Shown one piece after another: positions 11,927 to 22,000 of a stretch of 64,000 bases of DNA (the stretch's first letter is position 1; each line of letters opens with the position of its first letter). Source of the DNA: Triglochin maritima (lineage: Eukaryota > Streptophyta > Magnoliopsida > Alismatales > Juncaginaceae); contig OY821770.1 in assembly GCA_963682175.1 (NCBI GenBank), positions 12,740,501-12,804,500 of the forward strand, in the 5' to 3' direction. A program made the translations under genes and the position numbers. The notes below the pieces were generated by a model, which worked only from the letters and a program-made list of their open reading frames with translations, was not told the origin of the DNA and did not search any database.

Positions 11927-13219
11927 GGCGACGCAGATTTTGTTTTTTGTTGATTTCGATTCTATCCTTTTTATCTTGTGCGCGATCTAAATATTTGGAT
12001 TTGTGTTTCAGGAGACAACAGAGTGCACGGCGAAATCCGGGCACCTTCTGAGCTTAACGAGCGGCGAAATCGCCGCATACCAAGAGCAACCTGCGGCGGA
12101 ATCGCCGCACACCTGAAGCATCTGGGCTTCAAATTTTTCTGGGACGACACTCATCTCTGGGTGGACGCATGAAGCTACTGAAATTTCGAGAGCGGGCTGT
12201 GAACTCGACTGAGCATTGCGTAGGTAACTTTTGTTACCTTTTTCCTTGTAATTTCTATTTTCAGAAAATTTCCTTTTCGTAGAACTGCATGTGTAGGGCA
12301 AAATTCCATAAATTGCAATAATTCAACTCTGACATAAAAATTGGCAAAACTAGAAGAACTTAGTGCATGCATCATATAATGTTTTGTTTGCATTATTCTT
12401 GCTAAATCCTTGCAAATTAATAGTTGTTGAAGAGTGCTGGAGGCAAGGTACGTATCGCGGTTTTTATCGAATGCATTTAAGCATATAATCTAATTTGCAT
12501 ACAACCTTGCAATTGCCCCCCTCTAAAGACCATTGTTTGACTATCTTTGCTAGATCTAAGTTAAACTATCTTAAGGGCAACTCCGTAGGCAAAGATACGG
12601 TGGGGATTTCATCACCCTTCCGTGACCCACAAATCACAATGCTAAAGTGTCACCCAAGCCTTAAAATTAAAATCAATTAGACATTGACCCCTAAGGACTC
12701 GGACTCATTTAAGGAGAAGAATTGGTTTGACTTGCTATGACTTGAAGCTGATCGAATTTAATTTGGTGCCTAGGAAGTATTTTTGTGTTGACGCAAGTCT
12801 TCCAAGCGAAGTGGTTGTCTAATTGGCACCGACTCTGTCGGAAGCGCCCCCACTAGCTATACATTACCTGGCCAAGTTGGTTTGATTAGTGAGGGAGGTG
12901 AATCAAGCGAATCAATTCGACTCAACCAGTTAGGAGTCGTCTAGATCTAAGCGACACTAGGTCTAGGATTGTTTGAACCGTGCTTTCTTAGGAATTTTCT
13001 GACCAACCCTCTTTCTATTTTTAGAGTTAGGTTTCCCTTCTCATCCGAGTCTTCTTTCTCTTCTCACCTAAATTCTCTAGATTAGGATTCCTTTCTCATC
13101 TTTCCCAATTCTATTGTTTGTTTCCCTTTTGAAAAAAAAACAAAAAAAAATTAAAAAAAACGAAAATATAAAAAAATTAATTAATTCTTGAAATTTAATT
13201 TGGAATTTAAATTTCGAAT
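11927..13219 (+). other. Leader of nested gypsy element
   Basis: About 1.3 kb between primer site and gag with no convincing gene; short ORFs here are unsupported. Two further CpG palindromes occur at 12061-12076 (GCGGCGAAATCGCCGC) and 12092-12109, echoing those in the LTR. Homopolymer A tracts lie at 13131-13160. Confidence 0.6.
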
Positions 13220-13674
13220 TTGAATTCAAAAATTGATTCAACCCGGTGCACTCAGATTTGGATTCGGGACTTGAGTAATCGACTCTCACGAGTTCATCTA
13301 GATTCCAGTCTGGAACTTAGCCCCAATCCATCTGCTGCACCATCTCACCCAGATCCAATGGGTGAGAACGTAGTGGACCCACCTGTTGCACAACCTATAA
13401 CTCTGAGGGATCGATGCTATCCAGCGATGGCTGCTCAGCCATCGTGCATCGTTATGCCCACCATACCGGGTCGCGACTTCGAACTTAAGGCACAATACAT
13501 GAGTATGTTGCCTAAGTTCACCTCTAGGGAAGACCCATATCTCTTCCTTAGAGAATTTGAGGAAATCTGCTCTCTTATGCAATACCAGCATATCCCTGAG
13601 GAGGCAGTGCGTCTGAAATTTGTGCCTCTAGCAATAAAGGACGACGCTAAGAAATGGCTATATAGTCTAGCCGA
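13220..13674 (+). pseudogene. Athila-like Gag N-terminal fragment
   Basis: The likely Met is at about 13361 (MGENVVDPP); the ORF extends upstream to 13220. Recognisable retrotransposon Gag features are YMSMLPKF, REDPYLFLREFEEIC and KDDAKKWLYSLAERS (about 13495-13675). Gag would form the particle shell. The coding sequence stops at the deletion joint, where LTR-tail sequence begins; the frame runs on to 13804 through non-homologous sequence. Only the first third of a normal Gag remains. Confidence 0.85.
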
Positions 13675-13760
13675 AAGATCTCTCCCTCCTTGTGTTCGAC
13701 CCGTATTTGCCACGTCTTCATTGACGCCGTGCACTTGCAGTATAAATTTAATTCTCATCA
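13675..13760 (+). repeat. Truncated 3' LTR tail (86 bp)
   Basis: Matches 11817-11902, the last 86 bp of the 5' LTR, nearly base for base, and ends CTCATCA directly before the ACGCC target duplication. Confidence 0.95.
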
Positions 13761-15345
13761 ACGCCCAAGCTCAGAAGAAAAAGAGGGGTGAGGACGACTC
13801 TTAGAACGTCACGGATATTATGCCTGGTGGTCCTGTAGATGGCAGCGTCATTCCGAGTTTCGGAGGCCACATCGCCAGACGCATCTGGGATGACAAGGAT
13901 CGGAAGGTTTTGAAGTGCCATAATCGGCACAGAGCCTGTACGACATTGCAGGCATGACGTTCAGTGATGACTGATGATATGACGGCGACTGTGGTTGACA
14001 GTGGATTGGGTCACTTGCCGTACAACATGTTTTCCTGCATCGACATGCCGTTGATTTCGGCTTTCGTGGAGCGGTGATAGCCTGACACCAACACTTTCCA
14101 CTTGCCGTTCGGAGAGATGACGATCATTTTGCATGACGTCTTTCAGATTCTACACATTCCTGTTGACGGTCCTATGGTCAGTGCGCAGGCGCCGACATCT
14201 GAGCTGAAGTTATATGTATTTGAGTTGCTGGGTGTTAGCCTGGAGGGTCTTTGGTGGGATAGCTCATTTTGGAGTGGCGGTGGTGTTAGTATCGATGCTG
14301 TGGACGAGTGTTACAGACGGGGGCGACCACCACGGACTGAGGATACGCAGATGACTGCTTACCTCTTCTTACCGCTAGGCTGCGTCCTGTTTGTCGACAA
14401 TAGCGGTTCCAGAGTCAGACCACGCGACCTACTGGAGGCGAGGGACCTAGATACCATTGGTCAGTACTCGTGGGGGTCAGCGACGTTGGCATATCTGTAT
14501 CGCTAGCTGGGTATATCGAGTCGTGCTGATTGTTCTGAGATTACTGGTTGTCTTACACTGCTGCAGGCTTGGATCTATGAGTATTTTCCTGCTTTCCGCC
14601 CACATCGGGAGCGGAAGATTGTTGAGCGTGGTCATCCTCGTTCGCGTATGTGGGCTGTCCGGGCCGAGGATAAGAGCGATGGTCGACTTATATTCGTAGA
14701 CGGCTAGATCAGATGACTGCATCGCAGGTATATAATGTATATATTATTCACGTTTATTTAAATTTTAACTTTATTATTATTAACGTATAAACGTTTAGGT
14801 GGAGTGGTTGTCGTATGGTCCCGAGCTTGCTGTAGCTGTGCCGAGGACTACATTTATGGGCGTTATTCGTTCTAGGGATAGTACGACGGCAGGCATAATG
14901 TTTCGTTGGCGGAATCGGTTTGGAGGACATTTCCGAGAGTAGGATGACTACACCTGGACGATCTGAGTCGTAGTCGCGACCCCTCCACTTGTGCTGTAGA
15001 TTATTTACAGTGGTTCGGTAGGTGCTCACATCCACTTATCGTACGCGGTATCATTCCGAGACCGGAGAGACCACTGGATAGGACATGTGCCGATGCGGTA
15101 AGTTTATCTAGCTTTATTTTTTTAATTGTAATCTATATTTTTTTATTATTGTTAATGTACGCTAATTTTTATATTACATACAGTGGATGAGTAGGGCGAT
15201 ACGGTGTACGCAACCGTTCTTGCGACAGAGAGACGGGATGCCGACTGAGGATACGAGACTTGCATGTACAGATTGGGATCGCCTCATCGAGGATTGGAAC
15301 AACCAGTTGGGCATTTCGGACCATGATTCAGATGCTGAGCTGTAG

Positions 15346-15630
15346 TTGACTTACTTTTACTATCGTTTTGTTATATGTTGCACTGTTACTACATTTGTTG
15401 GTATTTGCTTATGCTTATTTGTGTACTCTTATTATTTATTTCTTACGAACATATATTCTACGTATTTCTTCGACTATCGTATTTTTAAAATTTATTTGTC
15501 ACAAAAATATCTTCAACTTGTTTCTTTAGATATCAAACAATATTTAAATTTAAAATACGGTAAAAGAACAACACGATATAAGTACAAATACACGATATAT
15601 TATACATTACAAAAACATTACAAATTACAA
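15346..15630. other. Spacer between the convergent MULE genes
   Basis: AT-rich, about 285 bp between the PMD stop and the OTU stop. No gene supported; it probably holds both 3' ends. Confidence 0.6.
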
Positions 15631-18534
15631 TCAAAATGTACTACGTAACTGATTCCAATACTCCATCCTACTTTCGTACTGATCCTCACATCCAACAACA
15701 CTCTCATCTCGCATTTGATACCATACGGTCGCTATAGGAGGTACTGAGAAATTATCAGCTAATTCCAAACGAATAAAATGTCTGTAACTCCCTAAATGAG
15801 CAATGACCAACTCTCTGACAGACCTCGTCATGGCAGACGGACTCTCCCAAGGTAGCACAGTAAGACACGGGAACAACGAACCATCCGTTCCCATTGCGAA
15901 ATACATGACCGCACACTTGTAAAAATTAGCAATAAGAAACAAGTCGGCCCAAACGTCCATATAATGATCCTCACCACAAGCTCCCCCGCCCCAATCAATT
16001 CGTTGACGAGCCTCTCCCACATTGCCGAAATAGACACTCTCATAAATAGGATGCGCACCTATCTCATTAGAAATCGCACGACGGGAGTACGACCAGTTCT
16101 CTTGACCACCATGGAAGACATCAGCAACACATCGAAATCCACAGTTGCCATTAGCACGTACGTCATTCCACCTTTCCAGAAATGGTAAAATGATTCCTGG
16201 CAGTCTATCAACATATGGGAAGTTATCCACGTCAATCCGTCCGGACACTGTAAGATAGGTAAATAACAATTCATTAAAACAACAAAATTAGGAGATAATA
16301 TATTCAACCCCATCTAGATTACTGATATATATTAAATAACAACAAAGATATCGTCATACCGGAAGATCTTGTGCCCGTGTTCACCGACGATCGAGACGAA
16401 TTGGAAGATCGACCACGACCCCTGCTCCCACTACTGCCAGACCGACGACGACCCCTGCTCCCACTACTGCCAGACCGACCACGACCTCGCTCAGCATACT
16501 CGAAGGCACTCAGGTCCCGACGTGTCGACTTTCCCCTAGGTCGACCTCGTACCTTAATATTTTCTGCGGGTTCTCCATAGTTCGACTGATCGGGGTGTAA
16601 CTGTTTGTATAAAATACGAGAGGTACTACGAATTACTGCAGGTCGCTCTCCGAAATCTGATCAACTAGCTTTCGAAAATGCTTGACGTCTTGTGCTGACT
16701 GATCCATAAACTCTGACATCTGGACTCTTTCTCCAATGACAAGTGTTTTCCAGAATGGATGAATCTGCTCTAAATAAATTTCATCACCTGACGCAAAACA
16801 CTCGTACATGGTACATGCACAAGGAATCTCATGTGTTGTCACGAAAGCACACCCACAACGATATTCAATTTCATCACTTAAGTCATGCATTATCTTCAAC
16901 TCCTGAGTCAATAACGACAAGCAGTGATGCGAAACTCGGTCATTTATATGCTGAAACAAAGGACCTGTGTAGTTTGTCACAATTCGACGTCTCAAATCTT
17001 CAAGAAAGTTCCGAATATTCGTCAGCTGCATTTCAATAGCCGAGTTCACGCGGTCGAAAAGAGTGTCGAGAGCGGCAGTCGATATAGCGATCCACTTTTT
17101 CAGAGCCGAATGTTCACTTTCCACGCTGCAGTTCCTAGTGTTGCCGAAATGAAAAACTTTATTCATCCAATTCAACACAAATTTTTCCTTATGCACCAAC
17201 CACGTGTCTTCCACATACTCCGTCAGCATTGGCCAAAACTTGTAAGAATCTTTCAGATTATGGGCTGCTCTATCATAATCCGTCTGTGAATCAGAAAGCA
17301 TGACTCTCCTCCACCTTCCACGCCTAAAACTCTCTGCAAGCTGCTTCTCCTTGCCGAATACGTGGTATGCGTAGTTGTACACGTCTTTGTTGATATGCCA
17401 GGTGCATAGTAAATGAGCAGACTCAGGAAAAACCTCTGCCACTGGTCGCATCAGACTCATCTCTCGGTCCGTTATTATTGCAGTCGGGCTAACAATATCC
17501 AATAACAGATCTCGCAGCCTCTCCAACACCCACCGGTAACTAGACTCGGTCTCATCCTGCAAAATCGCATATCCGACGAGGAAATTCATGTTTGTTGAAG
17601 TAACCCCAACCATCTCAAACAAAGACATCTTGTACTTATTCGTCTTATACGTCGAATCCATGCAGATTACGAATGGATTTGTACGCAACAACTGAACTGA
17701 AGTCGGATGTGCCAAAAATGCGTGAGTGAGGACATTAGTTTTCTTCATCTGCCACAATCAAATGCAAATACGTATGCTGCATTGCCTCCTTGAGAAACTG
17801 CTGCGCGGGATTCCTGTCTTCAGATTTCGTCCTCCTCATGTACTCTCTGAAGTTATAAATGTGTCTTTGATTAAGATTATCGTCCGGGAATTTCTCCTTT
17901 ACCGCCAACAAAATGTTACGTAGTCTTGCTTGTGCCTCTGTCATATCACGAACAATTTGCTTTGCCTCAGCACTAAGTCCGCTGACCTGTCGGTGACACT
18001 CTGAATAAACTGCAAGTGGGTGGTTGTGCTGCCCATAGATGCTACTAGAAACAATGACCCATCCATCACGATCCCGTCGCTCCACCACTTTTACCAAAAA
18101 CCGACAACCGTAACTTGTCCTTTTTGTATTCTTTCGCAGTGCAATACTCGTATCACTAGAACCCATTTCACGTCTGCGATCACATATCAGGTAACAATCC
18201 ATCCAGTTTTCTTCTTTTGGTTTGTATGATAATATAACCAAAAAGAAATCCGACTCCTAGTGCAACTTGTTTCGCCCATTTACAAGCTTCCTCGATTGTT
18301 GTAAATATTTGTTTACTGTCAAAAAGCTCACTGTAATCTACTCCATCACCACCGAAATCTTGCAACGGAACCTGAAAAAATTGAATTTAACAGAAAATTT
18401 AAAAAAAATTAAAAACAAACGGGTGTCTGTCTGACATGCCTCCACATAGGTGGAGGCGGCTTAGCCAGACGCCCGAGTCAAGAAAAAAATTCCGCCCCCG
18501 TTACCTCGTCGGATTCAGGTGATTCGTCAGACAT
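15631..18534 (-). pseudogene. MULE transposase fused to OTU cysteine protease domain, frameshifted
   Basis: Read right to left. A tiny exon 1 (MSDESPESDE, ATG at 18534) is followed by an intron to about 18371 with GT/AG ends. A FAR1-type DNA-binding region lies at 18365-17760 (YGCRFLVKVVERRD, QHNHPL). The MULE core is at 17740-16633 with its acidic residues in MDSTYKTNKYK, ITDREM and VESEHSALK, then a SWIM zinc finger (CGCAF...HEIPCAC, about 16860). An Arg/Gly/Ser-rich linker with two tandem repeats (16500-16375) leads to an intron and the OTU domain (16240-15631): NGNCGFR holds the candidate catalytic Cys and YRHFIRL the His. Frame breaks lie near 18235, 17742 (an extra A) and 16635. The family Asp before the Cys loop reads Asn here. 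The gene is one fused transposase-deubiquitinase-like protein in origin, now broken. Confidence 0.82.
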
Positions 18535-18560
18535 TTTCGTGGTGTTGGTACTAGGAATGT

Positions 18561-19096
18561 GAGTAAAACTGAGTCAAACACATTGTTTAAAGACACATGA
18601 CGAAATAGATTTTAATTGATATGTTAAGGGCAAAAATATCAAAGACGATTTAAGTTTTCCGACGACGAATAGTACCCCTTAAAAAAATACAACATAAAAT
18701 ATCTACCACCATTCGTTTCAAATGGAATATATATATATGTATATAGAGTCAAGCTCTAGTGAGCCAAGAGCTCATCAAATTTAGTTTAAACCCCTACAAT
18801 CTCACCATTGGATCTTATTTACCGTTAATCTCACCATTCATTAGCATAATCTTTTTTTTCTTAATCTACCTTACAATTTGAAATGAGTGGTGGATATTAT
18901 GGGGGCTTAATTTAAAAAAGTTGAACCCTGAGCTCACTATAGAATTACTGTATACATATATATATCTCAGGAATTGGACCTCAAAATTGGAGGATCCGTC
19001 TATTTTTAATTTTTTACCCCTCCCTTTCCCATTCCCCAACCCCTCTTCCTCCCTCGCCGCCATAAACCCTATTTCCCAAATCCACCCTCGGCCGAG
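18561..19096. other. NUG2 upstream region with MITE-like insertion
   Basis: Between the MULE and the NUG2 start codon. It holds a candidate MITE at about 18739-18956, and then about 140 bp of leader with CCCTCCC-rich pyrimidine sequence, typical of promoters of ribosome-biogenesis genes. No other gene seen. Confidence 0.5.
18739..18956. mobile_element. Possible MITE in NUG2 promoter
   Basis: The two ends resemble inverted copies: TATATAGAGTC...TAGTGAGC on the left and GCTCACTATAGAATTAC...TATA on the right, about 218 bp in all, AT-rich, without coding potential. The ends match imperfectly and lie in TATA repeats, so the target duplication (perhaps TA) cannot be fixed. Confidence 0.35.
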
Positions 19097-22000
19097 ATGG
19101 TGAAGAAGAAAGAGAGGGGCTCCAGCATCTCGGGGAAGCCGAAGCACTCCCTCGACGTCAACCGGAGCAACGCCAAGTCCGGCTCCAGCTCCGGTGGTCG
19201 CTCAGCCGCCACTGTTCGCCGTCTCAAGACCTACAACGACCGCCCCAAGCGCGATCGGAGAGGGAATATCCTCAGGCATGAATTTCAGTCCTCCGACCTC
19301 CCGTCCACTCGCATCGTCCCCGATCGCCGATGGTTTGGTGCGCTTTTTTCGGATTTTGTGTTCAAAGTTGCATTTTTGCTTTAAAGATGGGATCTATAGA
19401 TGGTTTGAGATGTGATTTGTGGGTTTTTGTGTTAAAATTGTTTTTTGTTGAATTTTGTGTTGAAAGTTGGATTGTTGGGTCGTTGGGGATTGTTTTATTT
19501 TTTATTTAGCCTTTTGCGTTAAAGATCGAATCTTTAGATCGTTTGACATGTGATTTGGGATTTTTTTGTGTTAAAATTGATATGATTTTTTTGTTGAATT
19601 TTGATGTGTAGGGAATACTAGGGTTGTGAACCAGAAGGAGTTGGAGTTTTTCCGGGAAGAGCTCCAGAGGACGATGTCTAGTAACTACAATATCATTTTA
19701 AAGGAGAGGAAGCTCCCACTTTCCCTACTTAATGACAATCATAAGGTACCAAATTGGTTCCGTTTCTCTTTAATATTTTTGGTAATTTTGTGTCGGTTTT
19801 ATGTTTTAAGGTGTCATTTGTCAACTTTATAGATTTCTCATGTAATGAATCATGAATTGTTTTTTTACGTTTTTGCTGTTGTTGCATGTTATATTGTACT
19901 TGAATGTTAAAACTCATTTGACTTATTGGTTTGTGATATGTTCATGGGTTGTTATTTTTATGCAAAATCTTGATATGGTCGATTGGTTTCTTATTTTACA
20001 GCAAGCTAGAGCTCATTTACTGGATACTGAGCCTTTTAAGGATACATTTGGAGCCAAGAAGAAAAGGAAGCGTCCAAGGATTTTTGTTTCTGATTACATG
20101 TCATTTCTCAAGAAAGCTAATGATTCTCAAGGTAACAATTGCCATATATCGAGTTATCCATTTTCGTGCTTGTTGTATCGGTTTAGGATGCTGGATATTT
20201 GATTGGATTGCCTTATTATCTTTGAGGTTTGATATTAGGAAGATCTACCAGAAATGTGCTTATTTTTGGCTTTATGTCCTTTGGCAATTCCATTGAAGTT
20301 TAATAAAATCAACTGCCTACTCTACAACTTGATCCTAAATTAGTTGTTGTGGGAAATTGTTTTCCTGTTTCTACATAGTTAAGCTCTGAAGCACCTCTAG
20401 TTGCACAACTTGATGTTGCTTTTCCTAATATCTCTATGTTTCATGTGGTATTGATATATGGGAAGGAAAATATTGGTTTATGAGTTCAATATTTGTTTCT
20501 AGTGATGAACATCCATTAATTTAGTAAAGGCAAGATTAATTGTTTCATACCTTTGATTTTAATGAAATATTGTCAGCAAAGCCCACTGAACCTTTTCTGT
20601 CCCATCTATCCTCAGATGTTTTTGAACAGAAAATTGCTGAGAAATCTGATGAAGGAAATGAAGAGGATGGATTTAGAGATCTGGTTAGGCATTCGATGTT
20701 CGAAAAGGGACAAAGCAAAAGAATCTGGGGAGAACTATACAAAGTTGTAGATTCTTCTGATGTTGTTGTCCAGGCAAGTTTGATCAGTAATATGGCTTTG
20801 TTGCTTATGTGTATGAAAAATACATTATTGTTTTTTTTGTATTTTCGGGTAGAATGGTTTTACAGGAAATGATTTCGTGTCCTTGTTTAACTGAGCTAGT
20901 CGATATTGATCTGGTGCTTCTTTTAGTGAGTGCATTTTCCTTTTTGTATTGCCACATGGTTAATTTCACTCAATTTAATGTATTACTTTCCATCAATTAC
21001 TGCAGGTGTTAGATGCAAGGGATCCACTCGGTACTAGATGCTATCATTTAGAAAAACATTTGAAAGAGAATTGCAAGCACAAACACATGGTCCTTCTACT
21101 CAATAAGGTTTGTCATTTTATAACCAAATCGGTTGTCACTCGTGTTATTCCTTTTAAAGCTGACCTATTATTATTATTTGTTTAGTGTGACTTGGTCCCA
21201 GCCTGGGCCACAAAAGGGTGGTTAAGAACTCTTTCAAAAGAATATCCTTCTTTAGCATTTCATGCCAGCATTAACAAATCCTTTGGCAAGGTATGTATTG
21301 GATCTTGTTTCCTTGATGAGCAGTCATATTACTAACTTATTATTCATTTCTCTAATTTTCTGTATGACCACTCAGGGATCACTCCTTTCAGTTCTGAGGC
21401 AGTTTTCTCGACTAAAAAGTGACAAGCAGGCGATATCTGTGGGGTTTGTTGGTTACCCTAATGTTGGGAAATCATCTGTGATAAATACATTACGTACAAA
21501 GAATGTAATTATCTTTTATGTCCTTTTCCTGTGAAATTTGCAATTCCCATTCCTTAATTTACACATGCTTCTAAAAATTGAAATATGTAGAGTTCATTGT
21601 TGAAAATGTAATGATGCTGCATATCAGTGGATCTGCTTTGTTGTTGCTTTCTTTTGATTTCATTGTCATCGGGCTTGACTTCCAGTTAACTTATGGTAAC
21701 ATTGTATTTCTGAATTTGTGATCATAGAGCTTTTTTGCATGCTAAATGCTCCAGTCACAGTGTAGATTGCATATTGTTTTCTTTTCTATTTCTAGTATCT
21801 TTTGCATCAAGTTCACAGTTCATATTTTTAGTTAGGTAACATAAGACTATTATTCTCGTTCTTATCCGGTTAAACTATTTACTCTTGCCAGTTTCTTGAA
21901 ATTGTGTGTTTTAATCCCCCCCACCAAATCTGTGATAAAATGGATAAGAAACATGAAATGTTAGAATGTAATAGCAACCACTTTTTGATTTTCAGTGGTT

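Larger units (their letters stand above)
10684..13760 (+). mobile_element. Nested, internally deleted Athila-like gypsy element
   Basis: Complete 5' LTR (10684-11902), primer site, leader, start of gag, then a jump into the last 86 bp of the 3' LTR (13675-13760). The 5-bp target duplication ACGCC is perfect at 10679-10683 and 13761-13765, so this is one insertion that later lost pol and most of its 3' LTR. The deletion joint lies in shared sequence AAGATCT. The host site is the PMD gene of the MULE. Confidence 0.95.
9690..15345 (+). pseudogene. Plant mobile domain (PMD) gene of the MULE, interrupted
   Basis: Exon 1 starts at ATG 9690 (MSRRSGKEPADIPDYSHL) and ends near GTAAAT at about 9743. 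The intron holds a strong hairpin. Acidic and Arg/Gly-rich coding sequence resumes around 10310-10683, is cut by the nested gypsy (10684-13760), and continues from 13761. The PMD core is clear: PGGPVDG...SFGGHIARRIW (about 13822), FHLPFGEMTIILHDV (about 14097), and AYLFLPLGCVLFVD (about 14358). Apparent introns are 14729-14798 and about 15093-15182; the stop is TAG at 15343. In-frame stops, for example two adjacent ones at about 14075 where the family has a Trp, show decay. PMD proteins are aminotransferase-like domains carried by plant MULEs and some host genes; their role in transposition is unclear. Confidence 0.75.
9662..18560. mobile_element. MULE with plant mobile domain gene and transposase-OTU gene
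   Basis: Two convergent genes are recognisable: a plant mobile domain gene on + (from 9690 to 15345, interrupted) and a FAR1/MULE transposase fused to an OTU protease domain on - (18534 to 15631). A deletion derivative with the same PMD start and the same transposase 3' part lies at 60890-61655, which shows they belong to one mobile unit. The left edge is masked by the copia LTR. I did not find convincing terminal inverted repeats; the right edge near 18560 is set by the end of the transposase 5' region and is approximate. Confidence 0.7.

Noticed and set aside
15346..15648. 100-codon ORF rich in Tyr, Phe and Leu
   Set aside because: AT-rich spacer between convergent genes; composition explains it.
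16371..16580. + strand Arg/Pro-rich ORF
   Set aside because: It is the complement of the Arg/Gly/Ser linker of the transposase-OTU gene, which has domain support on the - strand.
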